This document shows, piece after piece, positions 1 through 8,181 of a stretch of DNA of 64,000 bases. Source of the DNA: Amycolatopsis nigrescens CSC17Ta-90 (GTDB lineage: Bacteria > Actinomycetota > Actinomycetes > Mycobacteriales > Pseudonocardiaceae); contig NZ_ARVW01000001.1 of the NCBI RefSeq assembly GCF_000384315.1, positions 4,092,157 to 4,156,156 of the forward strand. Reading direction: 5' to 3'. Numbering within the stretch: the first letter of the stretch is position 1; each line of letters begins with the position of its first letter. The notes below the pieces were generated by a model. It saw only the letters and a program-made list of their open reading frames with translations, was not told the origin of the DNA and made no database searches. The translations under genes were made by a program, and so were the position numbers.

Positions 1-702
1 ACCGACGTCCACCCCGAAACTCGCCGACGCCGAGCGGAACATCGGGTGCTCCAGCACGGCCTTGGTCAGCCGGCTGTTCGCGACCTCGACGGCGATCCAG
101 CTGCCGGGCGCGGAAAGCTTGTGCACCAAGGAGAAGAGGTCCTCTTCGGCCTGCGCGGGCAGATAGGGCAGCAGGCCCTCGGCCAGCCAGGCGGTCGGCC
201 GGTCCGGGTCGAAACCGGCCGCGGCGAGCGCGCCGGCCCAGTCGTCGCGCAGATCGGTGGGCACCGGGTGCCACTGGCAGCGCGGTTCGGCGGCGAGCCC
301 GGCCAGCACGTCCTGTTTGAACTCCAGCACCTTCGGCTGGTCCACTTCGTACAGATCGCAGTCCGACGGCCAGTCCAGCCGATACGCGCGGGCGTCCAGC
401 CCGGCGGCGAGCAGCACGACCTGGTCCACTCCGGACTCGGTCGCGGCGGCGAAGTAGTCGTCGAAGAACCGCGACCGCAGCCCCATGTACTGGGCGCACT
501 GGCCCCACACCGCTTCTTCGCCGTCACCCGGTCGCAGCGGCAGCGGGACCGGTGGTTTCGCAGCCCGCACGAACTCCTCCGCGAACGGGTCCCGGACCAG
601 CGGGTCCGGCCGGTGCGTCTCCACCGCGCGGGCGGCGGCGACGCCGAGCGCGGTCAGGCCGACGCTGGAGGTGATGTCCCATTGCTCGAGTTTTCCGGTC
701 AT
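1..702 (-). CDS. SAM-dependent methyltransferase, TIGR00027/PF04072-like (3' end outside window)
   Basis: The first 234 residues of a class I methyltransferase; the C-terminus lies beyond base 1. Residues around 95-110 read LLAAGLDARAYRL, the glycine-rich SAM-binding motif I of the TIGR00027 family, followed by an acidic ribose-binding strand (YEVDQP). An N-terminal helical region resembling leucine-carboxyl methyltransferases (DPFAEEFV) fits the family. The ATG at 702 is chosen because GGAGG lies 5-6 bases upstream. The substrate is unknown; actinomycetes carry many paralogs. A sequence resembling half an iron box lies 27-45 bases upstream of the start codon. Confidence 0.85.
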   Translation of the reverse strand, partial: MTGKLEQWDITSSVGLTALGVAAARAVETHRPDPLVRDPFAEEFVRAAKPPVPLPLRPGDGEEAVWGQCAQYMGLRSRFFDDYFAAATESGVDQVVLLAAGLDARAYRLDWPSDCDLYEVDQPKVLEFKQDVLAGLAAEPRCQWHPVPTDLRDDWAGALAAAGFDPDRPTAWLAEGLLPYLPAQAEEDLFSLVHKLSAPGSWIAVEVANSRLTKAVLEHPMFRSASASFGVDVG

Positions 703-728
703 GGTGCCTCCACGAAGTAGGCGCATTA

Positions 729-747
729 CTTAGCATGCCTAACCTAC
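729..747 (-). promoter_or_regulatory. Possible degenerate DtxR/IdeR iron box
   Basis: On the plus strand the right half reads GCCTAACCTAC, 9 of 11 bases of the iron-box half, but the left half is poor; about 12 of 19 positions match the full consensus. It lies just upstream of the methyltransferase RBS. Weak evidence. Confidence 0.2.
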
Positions 748-823
748 TGTGGCACTGCGCAGCGATTCGCGCACACACCGTGGCCGTAATGCCGGAATTT
801 CTGCCACTGTGATAACCGTCTCA

Positions 824-856
824 ACCTCCGGTGGTCCAAGGTGGACCACCGGAGGT
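824..856 (-). terminator. Perfect 15-bp hairpin downstream of murQ
   Basis: Two 15-base arms (ACCTCCGGTGGTCCA and its exact complement) are separated by 3 bases, 7 bases after the murQ stop codon. There is no clear U-tract, so this is either a non-canonical terminator or an mRNA 3'-end stabiliser. Confidence 0.6.
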
Positions 857-863
857 GCGGTAC

Positions 864-1859
864 TCAGCTCGCCTTGACCCGCAGTGAGTCCAGGGTGTTC
901 CGGACGTGCCCGCCGTTGGCCGCCAGCGCGTCCGCCGCGTCCCGGGTGTCCACTCCGGACAGTAGGTGCACCAGCGCCACCTTGAGCTCACCGTCCGATT
1001 CGGCCAGTGCGTCCGAGCAGTCCTGCGCGCTCATCCCGGTCGCCTCGCGCAGGATGCGCAGGGTCCGCCCGCGCAGCTTCGCGTTGGTCGCCCGCATGCT
1101 GACCATCAGGTTCGAGTACGTCCGGCCCAGCTTGATCATCGTCGCGGTGGAGAACGCGGTGAGGATGATCTTCTGCGCGGTGCCCGCCTTCATCCTGGTC
1201 GAGCCGGCGATCGCCTCCGGGCCGGTGTTCACCGCGATCAGCACGTCCACCCCGGCGGGCTGGACCGCGCCCGGATTGCCGGAGACCAACCCGGTCCTGG
1301 CGCCCCGGCGGGCGGCCGCCTCCAGCGCGCCCAGCACGTACGGGGTGCGGCCGGACGCGGTCAGCCCGAGCACGAAGTCACCCGGTTCGATGCACGCGTT
1401 CATCTCGGCCGCGCCCGCTTTGGCGTCGTCCTCGGCGTTCTCCACGGCCTGGCGCAGCGCGCGCTCGCCACCGGCGTGGTGCGCGACGAACCAGTCCGCC
1501 GGCACGTTGAAGGTGGGCACCAGCTCGGCTGCGTCCAGGGTGGCCAGCCTGCCCGAGGTGCCCGCGCCCACGTAGTGCACGCGACGGCTGTTGCGCAGCG
1601 CTTCGGTGGCGTAGTCCACCGCAACCGCGACCTGGGGCAGTACCGCGCGCACCGCGTCCGGCACCCGGCGGTCTTCCGCGTTCAGCACGCCGAGGATGCC
1701 GACGGTGGACATCAGGTCGATGTCCGTCGTACGGGGGTTTCGCTGTTCGGTCGGGGAGTCGACGTGCACCACCTGGCGCGGCACGGTCATCATGCGCCTC
1801 ACAGTTTCTGTGCTCTTTTCCGAACGCGTGGCTGCGATCGCGTCGAAGGGCTCCCTCAT
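864..1859 (-). CDS. murQ: N-acetylmuramic acid 6-phosphate etherase
   Basis: Cleaves the D-lactyl ether of MurNAc-6-phosphate to give GlcNAc-6-phosphate and lactate in cytoplasmic peptidoglycan recycling. The SIS-domain signature GAGTSGRLATLDAAEL, the family glutamates in LDAAEL and NAEDD, and the SGRTPYV and GSTRMKAGTAQK motifs are all present. Its 331 residues are about 25 more than usual at the N-terminus. The ATG at 1859 is preferred because it overlaps the regulator stop (ATGA) and follows GAGGGAGA by 7 bases; the ATG at 1793 also has a GAGG and would give a family-typical length. It is translationally coupled to the RpiR-type regulator. Confidence 0.95.
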   Translation of the reverse strand: MREPFDAIAATRSEKSTETVRRMMTVPRQVVHVDSPTEQRNPRTTDIDLMSTVGILGVLNAEDRRVPDAVRAVLPQVAVAVDYATEALRNSRRVHYVGAGTSGRLATLDAAELVPTFNVPADWFVAHHAGGERALRQAVENAEDDAKAGAAEMNACIEPGDFVLGLTASGRTPYVLGALEAAARRGARTGLVSGNPGAVQPAGVDVLIAVNTGPEAIAGSTRMKAGTAQKIILTAFSTATMIKLGRTYSNLMVSMRATNAKLRGRTLRILREATGMSAQDCSDALAESDGELKVALVHLLSGVDTRDAADALAANGGHVRNTLDSLRVKAS

Positions 1860-2851
1860 TTGCCGGTCTCCCTCGGGCGCCTTCTGCCGTCCGGCCTGAC
1901 CCCGAGCCGGTGGGTGCCGACCGCGTCCCTGGTCGCGTCCAGCGCGGAGACCGCGGCGTCCATGTGCCGCTGCGCGACGCCGATGAACAGGCAGTCGATC
2001 ACGGTGAGCTGGGCGATCCGGCTCGCGGTGGCGCCGGAGCGGAAGGTGGTCTCCCTGGCCGCGGTGGTCAGCACGTGGTCGGCGACCTCGGTGATCGGGG
2101 AGCGCGGGAAGTTGGTCAGTGCCACGGTGACCGCGCCGTGTTCGCGGGCCACCCGCAGCGCCTCGACGCTGTCCGTGGTCGCGCCGGTGTGGGAGATGCC
2201 GATCGCCACGTCGCCGGGGCTGAGCACGGCCGCCGAGGTGAGCATGATGTGCGTGTCCGACCAGGCGAAGGAGACCCGCCCGATCCGGTGCAGCTTCTGC
2301 TGCAGGTCGGCGGCGACGAACGCGCTGGCGCCGACGCCGTAGACGTCCACCCGGCCCGCCGAGGCGACGATCTCGATCACCCGCTGCAGGGTGGGCACGT
2401 CCAGCTGGTCGGCGGTCTCTTCGACGGCGCGGGCGTCGGCGAAGCTGACCTTGCCGATCACCGCGGCCAGGTCGTCCTCCGGGCCGATCTCGCCGCCGAG
2501 GTTGCGGCTGGACCGGGCCTCGGTCCTGGCGGTGTCCGCGGCCAGCGCGATGCGCAGCTGCGGGTAGCCGCCGACGCCGACCGCCTTGCAGAACCTGGTC
2601 ACGGTGGTCTCGCTGGTGTTCGCGGCCAGTGCCACCTCGGTGATGCTGCGGCGGGCGACCGAGGACGGGTCGTCGAGGACGACCTTCGCGACCCGCTGTT
2701 CAGCACGGGCCAGGCCTGGCAGCAGGGAGCGGATCCGCACCAGCGGACTGGGGTCGATCTCGCGCACCGGCGCCGTGGCGACGTCGGTGCGTACCGGTCC
2801 GATCCCGGCAGCAGTGTCCGTGATCGTGGGAAAGTTACTAACCGTTGGCAT
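1856..2851 (-). CDS. RpiR/MurR family transcriptional regulator (HTH + SIS)
   Basis: An N-terminal RpiR helix-turn-helix (ITEVALAANTSETTVTRFCK) is followed by a sugar-phosphate SIS domain (VDVYGVGASAFVA, ISHTGATTDSVEAL). Its position directly before murQ, with overlapping stop and start, points to MurNAc-6-phosphate sensing as in MurR; the ligand is inferred. The frame is open further upstream to 2974, but a start there would overlap the inverted-repeat operator at 2958-2987, and the ATG at 2851 gives a typical length (331 aa). Its RBS is weak. It probably autoregulates and may also control the adjacent serine hydrolase, namZ and nagZ genes. Confidence 0.85.
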   Translation of the reverse strand: MPTVSNFPTITDTAAGIGPVRTDVATAPVREIDPSPLVRIRSLLPGLARAEQRVAKVVLDDPSSVARRSITEVALAANTSETTVTRFCKAVGVGGYPQLRIALAADTARTEARSSRNLGGEIGPEDDLAAVIGKVSFADARAVEETADQLDVPTLQRVIEIVASAGRVDVYGVGASAFVAADLQQKLHRIGRVSFAWSDTHIMLTSAAVLSPGDVAIGISHTGATTDSVEALRVAREHGAVTVALTNFPRSPITEVADHVLTTAARETTFRSGATASRIAQLTVIDCLFIGVAQRHMDAAVSALDATRDAVGTHRLGVRPDGRRRPRETGK

Positions 2852-2957
2852 TTGAGACAAGGTTACCCACATCCTTCGGGGAGAACGCAACCCGGCCGAG
2901 CTCATCCGGCCCGGTGCTGCGGTCAAGCAGTTGCCCTGAAAGTCGCTAACCAGGTCG

Positions 2958-2987
2958 AAGTCGTTAACGTTCACTTGTTAACGACTT
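2958..2987. promoter_or_regulatory. Predicted operator of the RpiR/MurR regulator
   Basis: A perfect inverted repeat with 11-base arms, AAGTCGTTAAC and GTTAACGACTT, and an 8-base spacer lies about 107 bases upstream of the regulator start. An extra half-site-like AGTCGCTAAC lies at 2941-2950. The AT-rich arms stand out in this GC-rich genome and no U-tract follows, so an operator is likelier than a terminator. Confidence 0.65.
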
Positions 2988-3026
2988 GGCAACTTAGTGT
3001 CGTCCTCGAAGCGGCGAAACGTGGAT

Positions 3027-4781
3027 TCACCTGGGAATCGGTCGCCAGCCGGTCGCGGTGAGTGACGATGGGTCCCGTTCGCCGTCCAGGACAACCCGAC
3101 CGTGTTCGAGTACCCGGAGGCCGTCGAGTAAAACGCCGCGGCCGGTGTAGGACTTGTCCGTGCTGTAGCGCCAGCGGAGTATTACCTGGTCAGCGGCGGG
3201 GACGGTGGCTCGCACGTGCCACCAGGAGCGATGCCCGTGCCCGGATAGCGAAGGCGTTTCACCTTCGGTCGCGCCGCGCCCGAAAGCCCGCACGGGGACC
3301 GGCTGCCAGGTGCTGCCGTCGTTACTCCATTCGAGGAAAAGTCGGTCCGTTACCTCGGTGTCCAAGAAAGCTTCGTAACGGATATCGAGCGGCCCGCCCC
3401 CGGTCGCCAGCGGACGGCTGGTCAGGGTGGCCGTGCCGAGATTGCCGATCTCGGAGAACCAGGCGTCCCGGCCACGGGACGGCGGCACCGCCAGCGACCT
3501 GGCCAGCGCGGTGGCCCACGCCTCCCGCGCCGGGTTGATCGAACCCCAGTTCCGGCTCGGGTGCACCCGGTTGGTCAGCAGGATCGCGATCGACCTCGAC
3601 TCCGGGTCGATCACCAGCGTGGTGCCGGTGTACCCGGTGTGCCCCGCGGTCGATGGCGAGGCCAGCCCGCCCATGTAGAACATCCGGTCCAGCTCGAAGC
3701 CGAGGCCTTGCGCTTCGCCGAAGGCCTGGTTGTGGTTGGTCAGCATGGTGCGCACGGTGGACTCGCGCAGGATCCGGTGCCCGGCGTAGCTGCCGCCGCC
3801 CAGCACCGCCTGGCCGAGGATCGCCAGGTCACCGGCGGTGGAGAAGACGCCGGCGTGGCCGGAGACCCCGCCGAGCGACCAGGCGTTCTCGTCGTGCACC
3901 TGCCCGCGCACCATGCTGCGCGGTGGGTTCGCCTGGAACTCCGTCGCCGCGACCCGGTCCAGCTTGGCGGTCGGCGGGTTGTAGCCGGTGTCGGTCATGC
4001 CCAGCGGCGCGGTGATCCGGTCGCGGACCACGGCGTCCAGGGTGGCCCCGGTGACCTTCTCGACCAGGAAGCCGAGTGTCATCAGGTTGATGTCGGAGTA
4101 CAGGTAGGTGCTGCCGGGCGGGTTCTTGAGCGGGCTGTCCAGTACGGCCTTGCGGCGCGACGGGATGTCCGGGTAACCGGCCCACAGCGACGGCGTCGGG
4201 TCCGCGTCGAAGCCCGAAGTGTGCGTGAGCAGCTGTTCCACCGTGATCGACTCTTTGCCGTGCACGCCGAACTCCGGCAGGTAACGCACCACCGGCGCGG
4301 CCAGCTCCAGCTGCCCGCGTTCGACCAGTTGCAGCACCGCGATCGAGGTGAACAGCTTGGAGATCGAGGCCAGGTCGAAGATGGTGTCGGTGCGCATCGG
4401 CAGCTGCTGGTCGACGGGCAGCTCGGTTCCCGCGCCGTCGGCGTAGCGGACCGCGCCACCGGTGGCGAAGCGGTCGACGACCACACCGTCGTGGGCGAGC
4501 AGGCCGACCGCGCCGGAGAAGAGCGGGTGACCGGACCCGTCCGGTCGGGTTTTTTCCGTCAGGAACCGTTCCGCGTCGGCGATTCGTGCCGGGTCCAGCC
4601 CGACGTCGGCTGGCTGTCCGTCGCGCAGCACCGTGTGCGGCGATGCGAACCCGTGCCGTGGCCGGTCGAACCGCCCGGTGGAGGCTCCGGCCTGGTCGGA
4701 GGTGGCGATCGCGCTCGCTCCCGTGGTGGTCAGCGCGGTGGCCGCGACGACCACCGCGACCACGATCTTGCCAGCACGCAT
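3027..4781 (-). CDS. Secreted serine hydrolase, beta-lactamase/AmpC fold (AmiE-like), with extra C-terminal domain
   Basis: A signal peptide (residues 1-25) precedes a serine beta-lactamase-type domain: SISK at 139-142 (SxxK), YSD at 228-230 (the YxN position) and HTG at 381-383 (the KTG position). About 150 residues beyond the usual domain form a beta-rich C-terminal module. In Bacillus subtilis the gene in the same context, amiE (ybbE), is a MurNAc-L-alanine amidase acting between NagZ and NamZ, so that role is inferred here; a plain D,D-peptidase or esterase is possible. The ATG at 4781 has GAGG 5 bases upstream and starts 7 bases after the namZ stop, so it is cotranscribed. Confidence 0.85.
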   Translation of the reverse strand: MRAGKIVVAVVVAATALTTTGASAIATSDQAGASTGRFDRPRHGFASPHTVLRDGQPADVGLDPARIADAERFLTEKTRPDGSGHPLFSGAVGLLAHDGVVVDRFATGGAVRYADGAGTELPVDQQLPMRTDTIFDLASISKLFTSIAVLQLVERGQLELAAPVVRYLPEFGVHGKESITVEQLLTHTSGFDADPTPSLWAGYPDIPSRRKAVLDSPLKNPPGSTYLYSDINLMTLGFLVEKVTGATLDAVVRDRITAPLGMTDTGYNPPTAKLDRVAATEFQANPPRSMVRGQVHDENAWSLGGVSGHAGVFSTAGDLAILGQAVLGGGSYAGHRILRESTVRTMLTNHNQAFGEAQGLGFELDRMFYMGGLASPSTAGHTGYTGTTLVIDPESRSIAILLTNRVHPSRNWGSINPAREAWATALARSLAVPPSRGRDAWFSEIGNLGTATLTSRPLATGGGPLDIRYEAFLDTEVTDRLFLEWSNDGSTWQPVPVRAFGRGATEGETPSLSGHGHRSWWHVRATVPAADQVILRWRYSTDKSYTGRGVLLDGLRVLEHGRVVLDGERDPSSLTATGWRPIPR

Positions 4782-4788
4782 GTCAGCC

Positions 4789-6045
4789 TCACCGGTAGCT
4801 CAGGTACTGCCTTCGCCTGGAGTCGAACTGCTCGAGCTCGGCGCGCCAGGAGCCGAGGATCTCGTCCACCCCGGCGCCCGCGTCGACCATCGTTCGGAGC
4901 CGGTCGGAGCCGGCCAGTTTGTCGATGAAGTTGTCCGGGCGCCAGCCGAACCGGTCCGGGTGCAGCCGTTTCGCGGTGACCAGCATGGCGACCGCGGTCC
5001 GGATCGCGTCGAACCTGGCCGGCTGGGTGAGCACCAGCTGCACCCCGCCGCAGGTCTCGCCGACGAACTTGCCGAAGGTGGGCACGAAGTAGTTCTCGCG
5101 GAACTCCACCCCCGGCAGCGCCAGCTCGCCGAGCGCTTCCCGCCACCGCCAGTCCAGCCCCGGCGCGCCGATGGTCTCGAACGGGCGGGTGGTGCCGCGG
5201 CCTTCGGAGAACACGGTGCCCTCGAACAGGCCGGTGCCCGGGTACACCAGCGCGGTGTCCGGGGTGGGCATGTTCGGGCTCGGCGGGGTCCAGGTCAGCC
5301 CGGTGTCCGCGAACAGCCGGTCACGCCGCCAGCCGCGCATCCCGACCACGTCGAGCTGGGCGAGCCGGACGCCTTCGCCGGGCAGGAACTCCCCGGCGAA
5401 GAACCTGGCCAGCTCGCCGACCGTCATCCCGTGCTGCTGGACGATCGGCTTGCGGCCGACCCCGGAGGCGTACGCGGGATCCAGCATCGGGCCGAAAGCC
5501 TTGCCGCCCAACGGGTTCGGCCGGTCGAGCAGGACGAACGGCGCACCGGTCCTCGCCGCCGCCACCATCGCCGTGTACAGCGACCAGATGTAGGTGTAGA
5601 AGCGGGCGCCCACGTCGGCGATGTCGAAGACGATGGTGTCCACCCCGGCCTTGGTGAACATCCCGGCCAGCTTGGTGGCGTCCGCGCCGTACGCGTCGTA
5701 CACCGGGATGCCGGTGCGCGGATCGGTGTAGTCGCCTTCGGACCCGCCGGCCTGCGCGCTGCCGCGGAAACCGTGCTCCGGACCGAACGCGGCCACCGGC
5801 CGTACCCCGGCGGCGACCATCGAGTCCACGATGTGCTCCAGCCCGGCCAGCACCCCGGTCGGGTTGGACAGCACGCCGACCTTGCGTCCGGCCAGCGGCT
5901 GCCAGTGCTGGGCGGCCAGGATGTCCGCGCCGGTGAGCACCCGGCCGGTGCTCTCGTCCGCGACCGCGGGCAGCCCGGAACCGGCCGCCAGCAGCGGGGT
6001 GGCCAGTGCGCCCGCGGCGAGGAACCGGCGCCGGTTGAGGCTCAC
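4789..6045 (-). CDS. namZ: Exo-beta-N-acetylmuramidase NamZ (DUF1343), Tat-exported
   Basis: DUF1343 family, homologous to B. subtilis YbbC/NamZ, which removes terminal MurNAc from peptidoglycan fragments. Seen: VGVLSNPTGV, FGPEHGFRG, a Rossmann-like VFDIADVGARFYTYIW, LLDRPNPLGG and the EGRGTTRPFE stretch, all family hallmarks. The N-terminus NRRRFLAAGALATPLLAAGS is a twin-arginine signal. The GTG start at 6045 overlaps the nagZ stop (GTGA) and gives 418 aa, a normal length. Together with NagZ it can dismantle MurNAc-GlcNAc chains from the non-reducing end. Confidence 0.9.
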   Translation of the reverse strand: MSLNRRRFLAAGALATPLLAAGSGLPAVADESTGRVLTGADILAAQHWQPLAGRKVGVLSNPTGVLAGLEHIVDSMVAAGVRPVAAFGPEHGFRGSAQAGGSEGDYTDPRTGIPVYDAYGADATKLAGMFTKAGVDTIVFDIADVGARFYTYIWSLYTAMVAAARTGAPFVLLDRPNPLGGKAFGPMLDPAYASGVGRKPIVQQHGMTVGELARFFAGEFLPGEGVRLAQLDVVGMRGWRRDRLFADTGLTWTPPSPNMPTPDTALVYPGTGLFEGTVFSEGRGTTRPFETIGAPGLDWRWREALGELALPGVEFRENYFVPTFGKFVGETCGGVQLVLTQPARFDAIRTAVAMLVTAKRLHPDRFGWRPDNFIDKLAGSDRLRTMVDAGAGVDEILGSWRAELEQFDSRRRQYLSYR

Positions 6046-7910
6046 CAGGTCAGGCCGTGGCCGAAGGGGAACAGCACCTTGTCCGGGTCGGCGCCGGTCG
6101 GGATGCTGACCGGCAGCTTGCCCTGCGGCGCGATCTTCCCGTGCAGCACCTTGGCCAGCGACGCCATCGTCACCTCGCGCCAGTCGTAGGTGGCCACCCA
6201 GGTCGGCACGTCCGCGAAGCCGGGGTCGTACGGCTCCTGCACGGTCACCGCGACCACCGGCTTTCCGGTGTCCTGCAAGGCTTTCACCAGGTTCTGCTGG
6301 TTGGTGGCGGTGCGCAGCCCGTTGGTCAGCACGACCACCGTGTCCGCGTTCTTCGCCGCTTCGACCGCCTTCGCCACCTGTGCCGCGTCCGGGCTGGTGC
6401 CGGTGGACAACGCGGTCGCGTCCGGGCCGAGCTGCCTGGCCAGCGCGGTGACCGGTTCGGCGGGGTAGCCGGGGTAGTCCGGCCGATTCCAGCCGGTGAC
6501 CAGCACCTTGCCCGGCTTCAGCGGCAGCAGACCGGCGTCGTTGCGCAGCAGGGTGGTGGTGCGGTCGGTGAGCCGCTGGACCTGCTCGAGGTTCTTGCGG
6601 GTGCCCACCTTCTGGTCCACCAGCCGCTCGTTGACCAGCGGCTTGGCCACGATGCCGCGGTTGAACTTCAGCTTCAGGATGCGCCGCACGCTCTGGTCGA
6701 TCCGCTCCTCGCTGATCCGCCCGCTCGCCACCGCGTCCCGCACGCCCTTGATCGCCACGTTCAGGTCCGGCGGCATCAGCATCTGGTCCACCCCGGCCTC
6801 GATCGCGAGCACCGGGATCTCCTCGTCGGAGTGCAGCTCGCGCACGCCCTGCATCTGCAGCGAGTCGGTGACCACCACGCCGTCGTAGCCCAGCTCGTCG
6901 CGCAGCAGCCCGGTCATGATCGGCTTGGACAGGGTGGCCGGGTTGCCGGACGGGTCGAGGCTGGGCACGGTGATGTGCGCCGTCATGATCGAGTCGATGC
7001 CGGCGTCGATGGCCGCCTTGAACGGCGGCATGTCGATCCGGCGCCACTCCTCCGCGGTGCGCTTGATCTCCGGCAGCCCGTTGTGGCTGTCCGTCGCCGC
7101 GTCGCCGTGCCCGGGGAAGTGCTTAGCGGAGGAGGAGACCGCGTCCACCGGCGAGCCGGCGCGCTGGTAGCCCGCGATCTCCGCGGTGACCATCTTGCCG
7201 GCCAGCGCGGGGTCGGCGGAGAAGGAGCGCGAGCCGATCACCGGGTTCAGCGGGTTGGAGTTGATGTCCGCGTCCGGCGCGAAGTTCTGGTTGATGCCCA
7301 TCGCGCGCAGCTCGTGGCCGTTGATGGTGGCCAGCCTCTTCGCGTCCTCGGTGCTGCGCCCGGCGCCGATCGCCATGCTGCTGGGGTACTCGGTCGCCGG
7401 GGCGCCGATCCTGGTGACCCGGCCGCCCTCCTGGTCGATCGAGACGATCAGCGGCAGCCGGGTGCCGGAGTCGAGCGCGGCCCGCTGCAGCCCGTTGGAG
7501 AACCTGGCCAGCTGGGCCGGATTCTCCACGTTGTCCGTACCGGGGTTGTTGAAGTAGATGACCCCGCCGACCTGGTACCGCTGGACCACCTCGGCCGGGG
7601 TGCCGACGCCGTACTTCTTCTGGTTGCTCTCGTTGACCTCGTCCGCCGCCTTGCCGAAGACGTCGGCCACGAACAGCTGCCCGATCTTCTGGTCCAGGGT
7701 CATGCCCTGCAGCGCCTGCCTGCCGAACGCATCCGCTTCGGCGTCCGCCTCCTGCTGCTGCCGCGCGGCCGCGGTCTGCGACTGCTGGTTCAACGCGGAC
7801 GCCGGGCTGGCGCCCGCGACCCCGGTGATGGCGAGCAGACCGGCGCAGGACGCGGCGAGCACATGGATCCCCCGTTGGCGGGCACGGTTGTGCGCATGTC
7901 GGACGGTCAC
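6042..7910 (-). CDS. nagZ: Secreted beta-N-acetylglucosaminidase, glycoside hydrolase family 3
   Basis: GH3 NagZ releases terminal GlcNAc from peptidoglycan fragments. A signal peptide (about residues 15-40, ending ASPASA) marks it as exported, like Gram-positive NagZ. Numbered from the GTG: KHFPGHGD at 263-270 with the His-Asp dyad region GHGDAATDSH, and the nucleophile Asp about 349 in VVTDSLQM. About 230 residues follow the barrel, forming the second domain found in two-domain NagZ. The GTG at 7910 is chosen because GGGAGG lies 5 bases upstream; the in-frame extension to 7976 has no such site. It is the first gene of the operon running to 3027. Confidence 0.92.
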   Translation of the reverse strand: MTVRHAHNRARQRGIHVLAASCAGLLAITGVAGASPASALNQQSQTAAARQQQEADAEADAFGRQALQGMTLDQKIGQLFVADVFGKAADEVNESNQKKYGVGTPAEVVQRYQVGGVIYFNNPGTDNVENPAQLARFSNGLQRAALDSGTRLPLIVSIDQEGGRVTRIGAPATEYPSSMAIGAGRSTEDAKRLATINGHELRAMGINQNFAPDADINSNPLNPVIGSRSFSADPALAGKMVTAEIAGYQRAGSPVDAVSSSAKHFPGHGDAATDSHNGLPEIKRTAEEWRRIDMPPFKAAIDAGIDSIMTAHITVPSLDPSGNPATLSKPIMTGLLRDELGYDGVVVTDSLQMQGVRELHSDEEIPVLAIEAGVDQMLMPPDLNVAIKGVRDAVASGRISEERIDQSVRRILKLKFNRGIVAKPLVNERLVDQKVGTRKNLEQVQRLTDRTTTLLRNDAGLLPLKPGKVLVTGWNRPDYPGYPAEPVTALARQLGPDATALSTGTSPDAAQVAKAVEAAKNADTVVVLTNGLRTATNQQNLVKALQDTGKPVVAVTVQEPYDPGFADVPTWVATYDWREVTMASLAKVLHGKIAPQGKLPVSIPTGADPDKVLFPFGHGLTW

Positions 7911-8009
7911 GGCAGCCTCCCTGTTCTCCTCGCGCGGTGCCGTTCGGGCACGACACGAAACAAGCCGGGCTGACACGGAAATCTTCTCACCGAATCCCCC
8001 GGCACCGGG

Positions 8010-8038
8010 AAGCTACTTTCCGAACCCCGGCAGGTCAA
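8010..8038 (-). promoter_or_regulatory. Predicted promoter of the nagZ-namZ-serine hydrolase operon
   Basis: Minus strand: TTGACC (8038-8033), 17 bases, TAGCTT (8015-8010). The start point would be near 8003, leaving a leader of about 93 nt. GTCGTTGAC overlapping the -35 resembles one arm of the regulator operator (GTCGTTAAC), a possible single half-site. Confidence 0.6.
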
Positions 8039-8143
8039 CGACCCACTGTGCCGTTCGGAGTACTCAGCGCGATCTTTCTCGGTGAACCAAACTTTTCCCA
8101 ACTCCCTCGGCGCGTCGCGCCGGGCCGCCGGGAGGCAGAAATA

Positions 8144-8181
8144 ATCCGGCGGGGCGTCCCGTGAAGGGCGCCCCGCCGGAT
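8144..8181 (-). terminator. Rho-independent terminator of the Ms1-like RNA
   Basis: Perfect 13-bp stem (ATCCGGCGGGGCG and its complement) with a 12-base loop, followed on the minus strand by TATTTCT. Confidence 0.85.

Noticed and set aside
2852..2974. A 41-residue N-terminal extension of the RpiR regulator
   Set aside because: The start would overlap the palindromic operator and the added residues have no family counterpart.
3561..4928. Long open frames opposite the serine hydrolase and similar antisense frames throughout
   Set aside because: They mirror the third-position GC bias of the real gene, have low-complexity Arg/Gly/Pro/Ala/His composition, and no RBS or domain.
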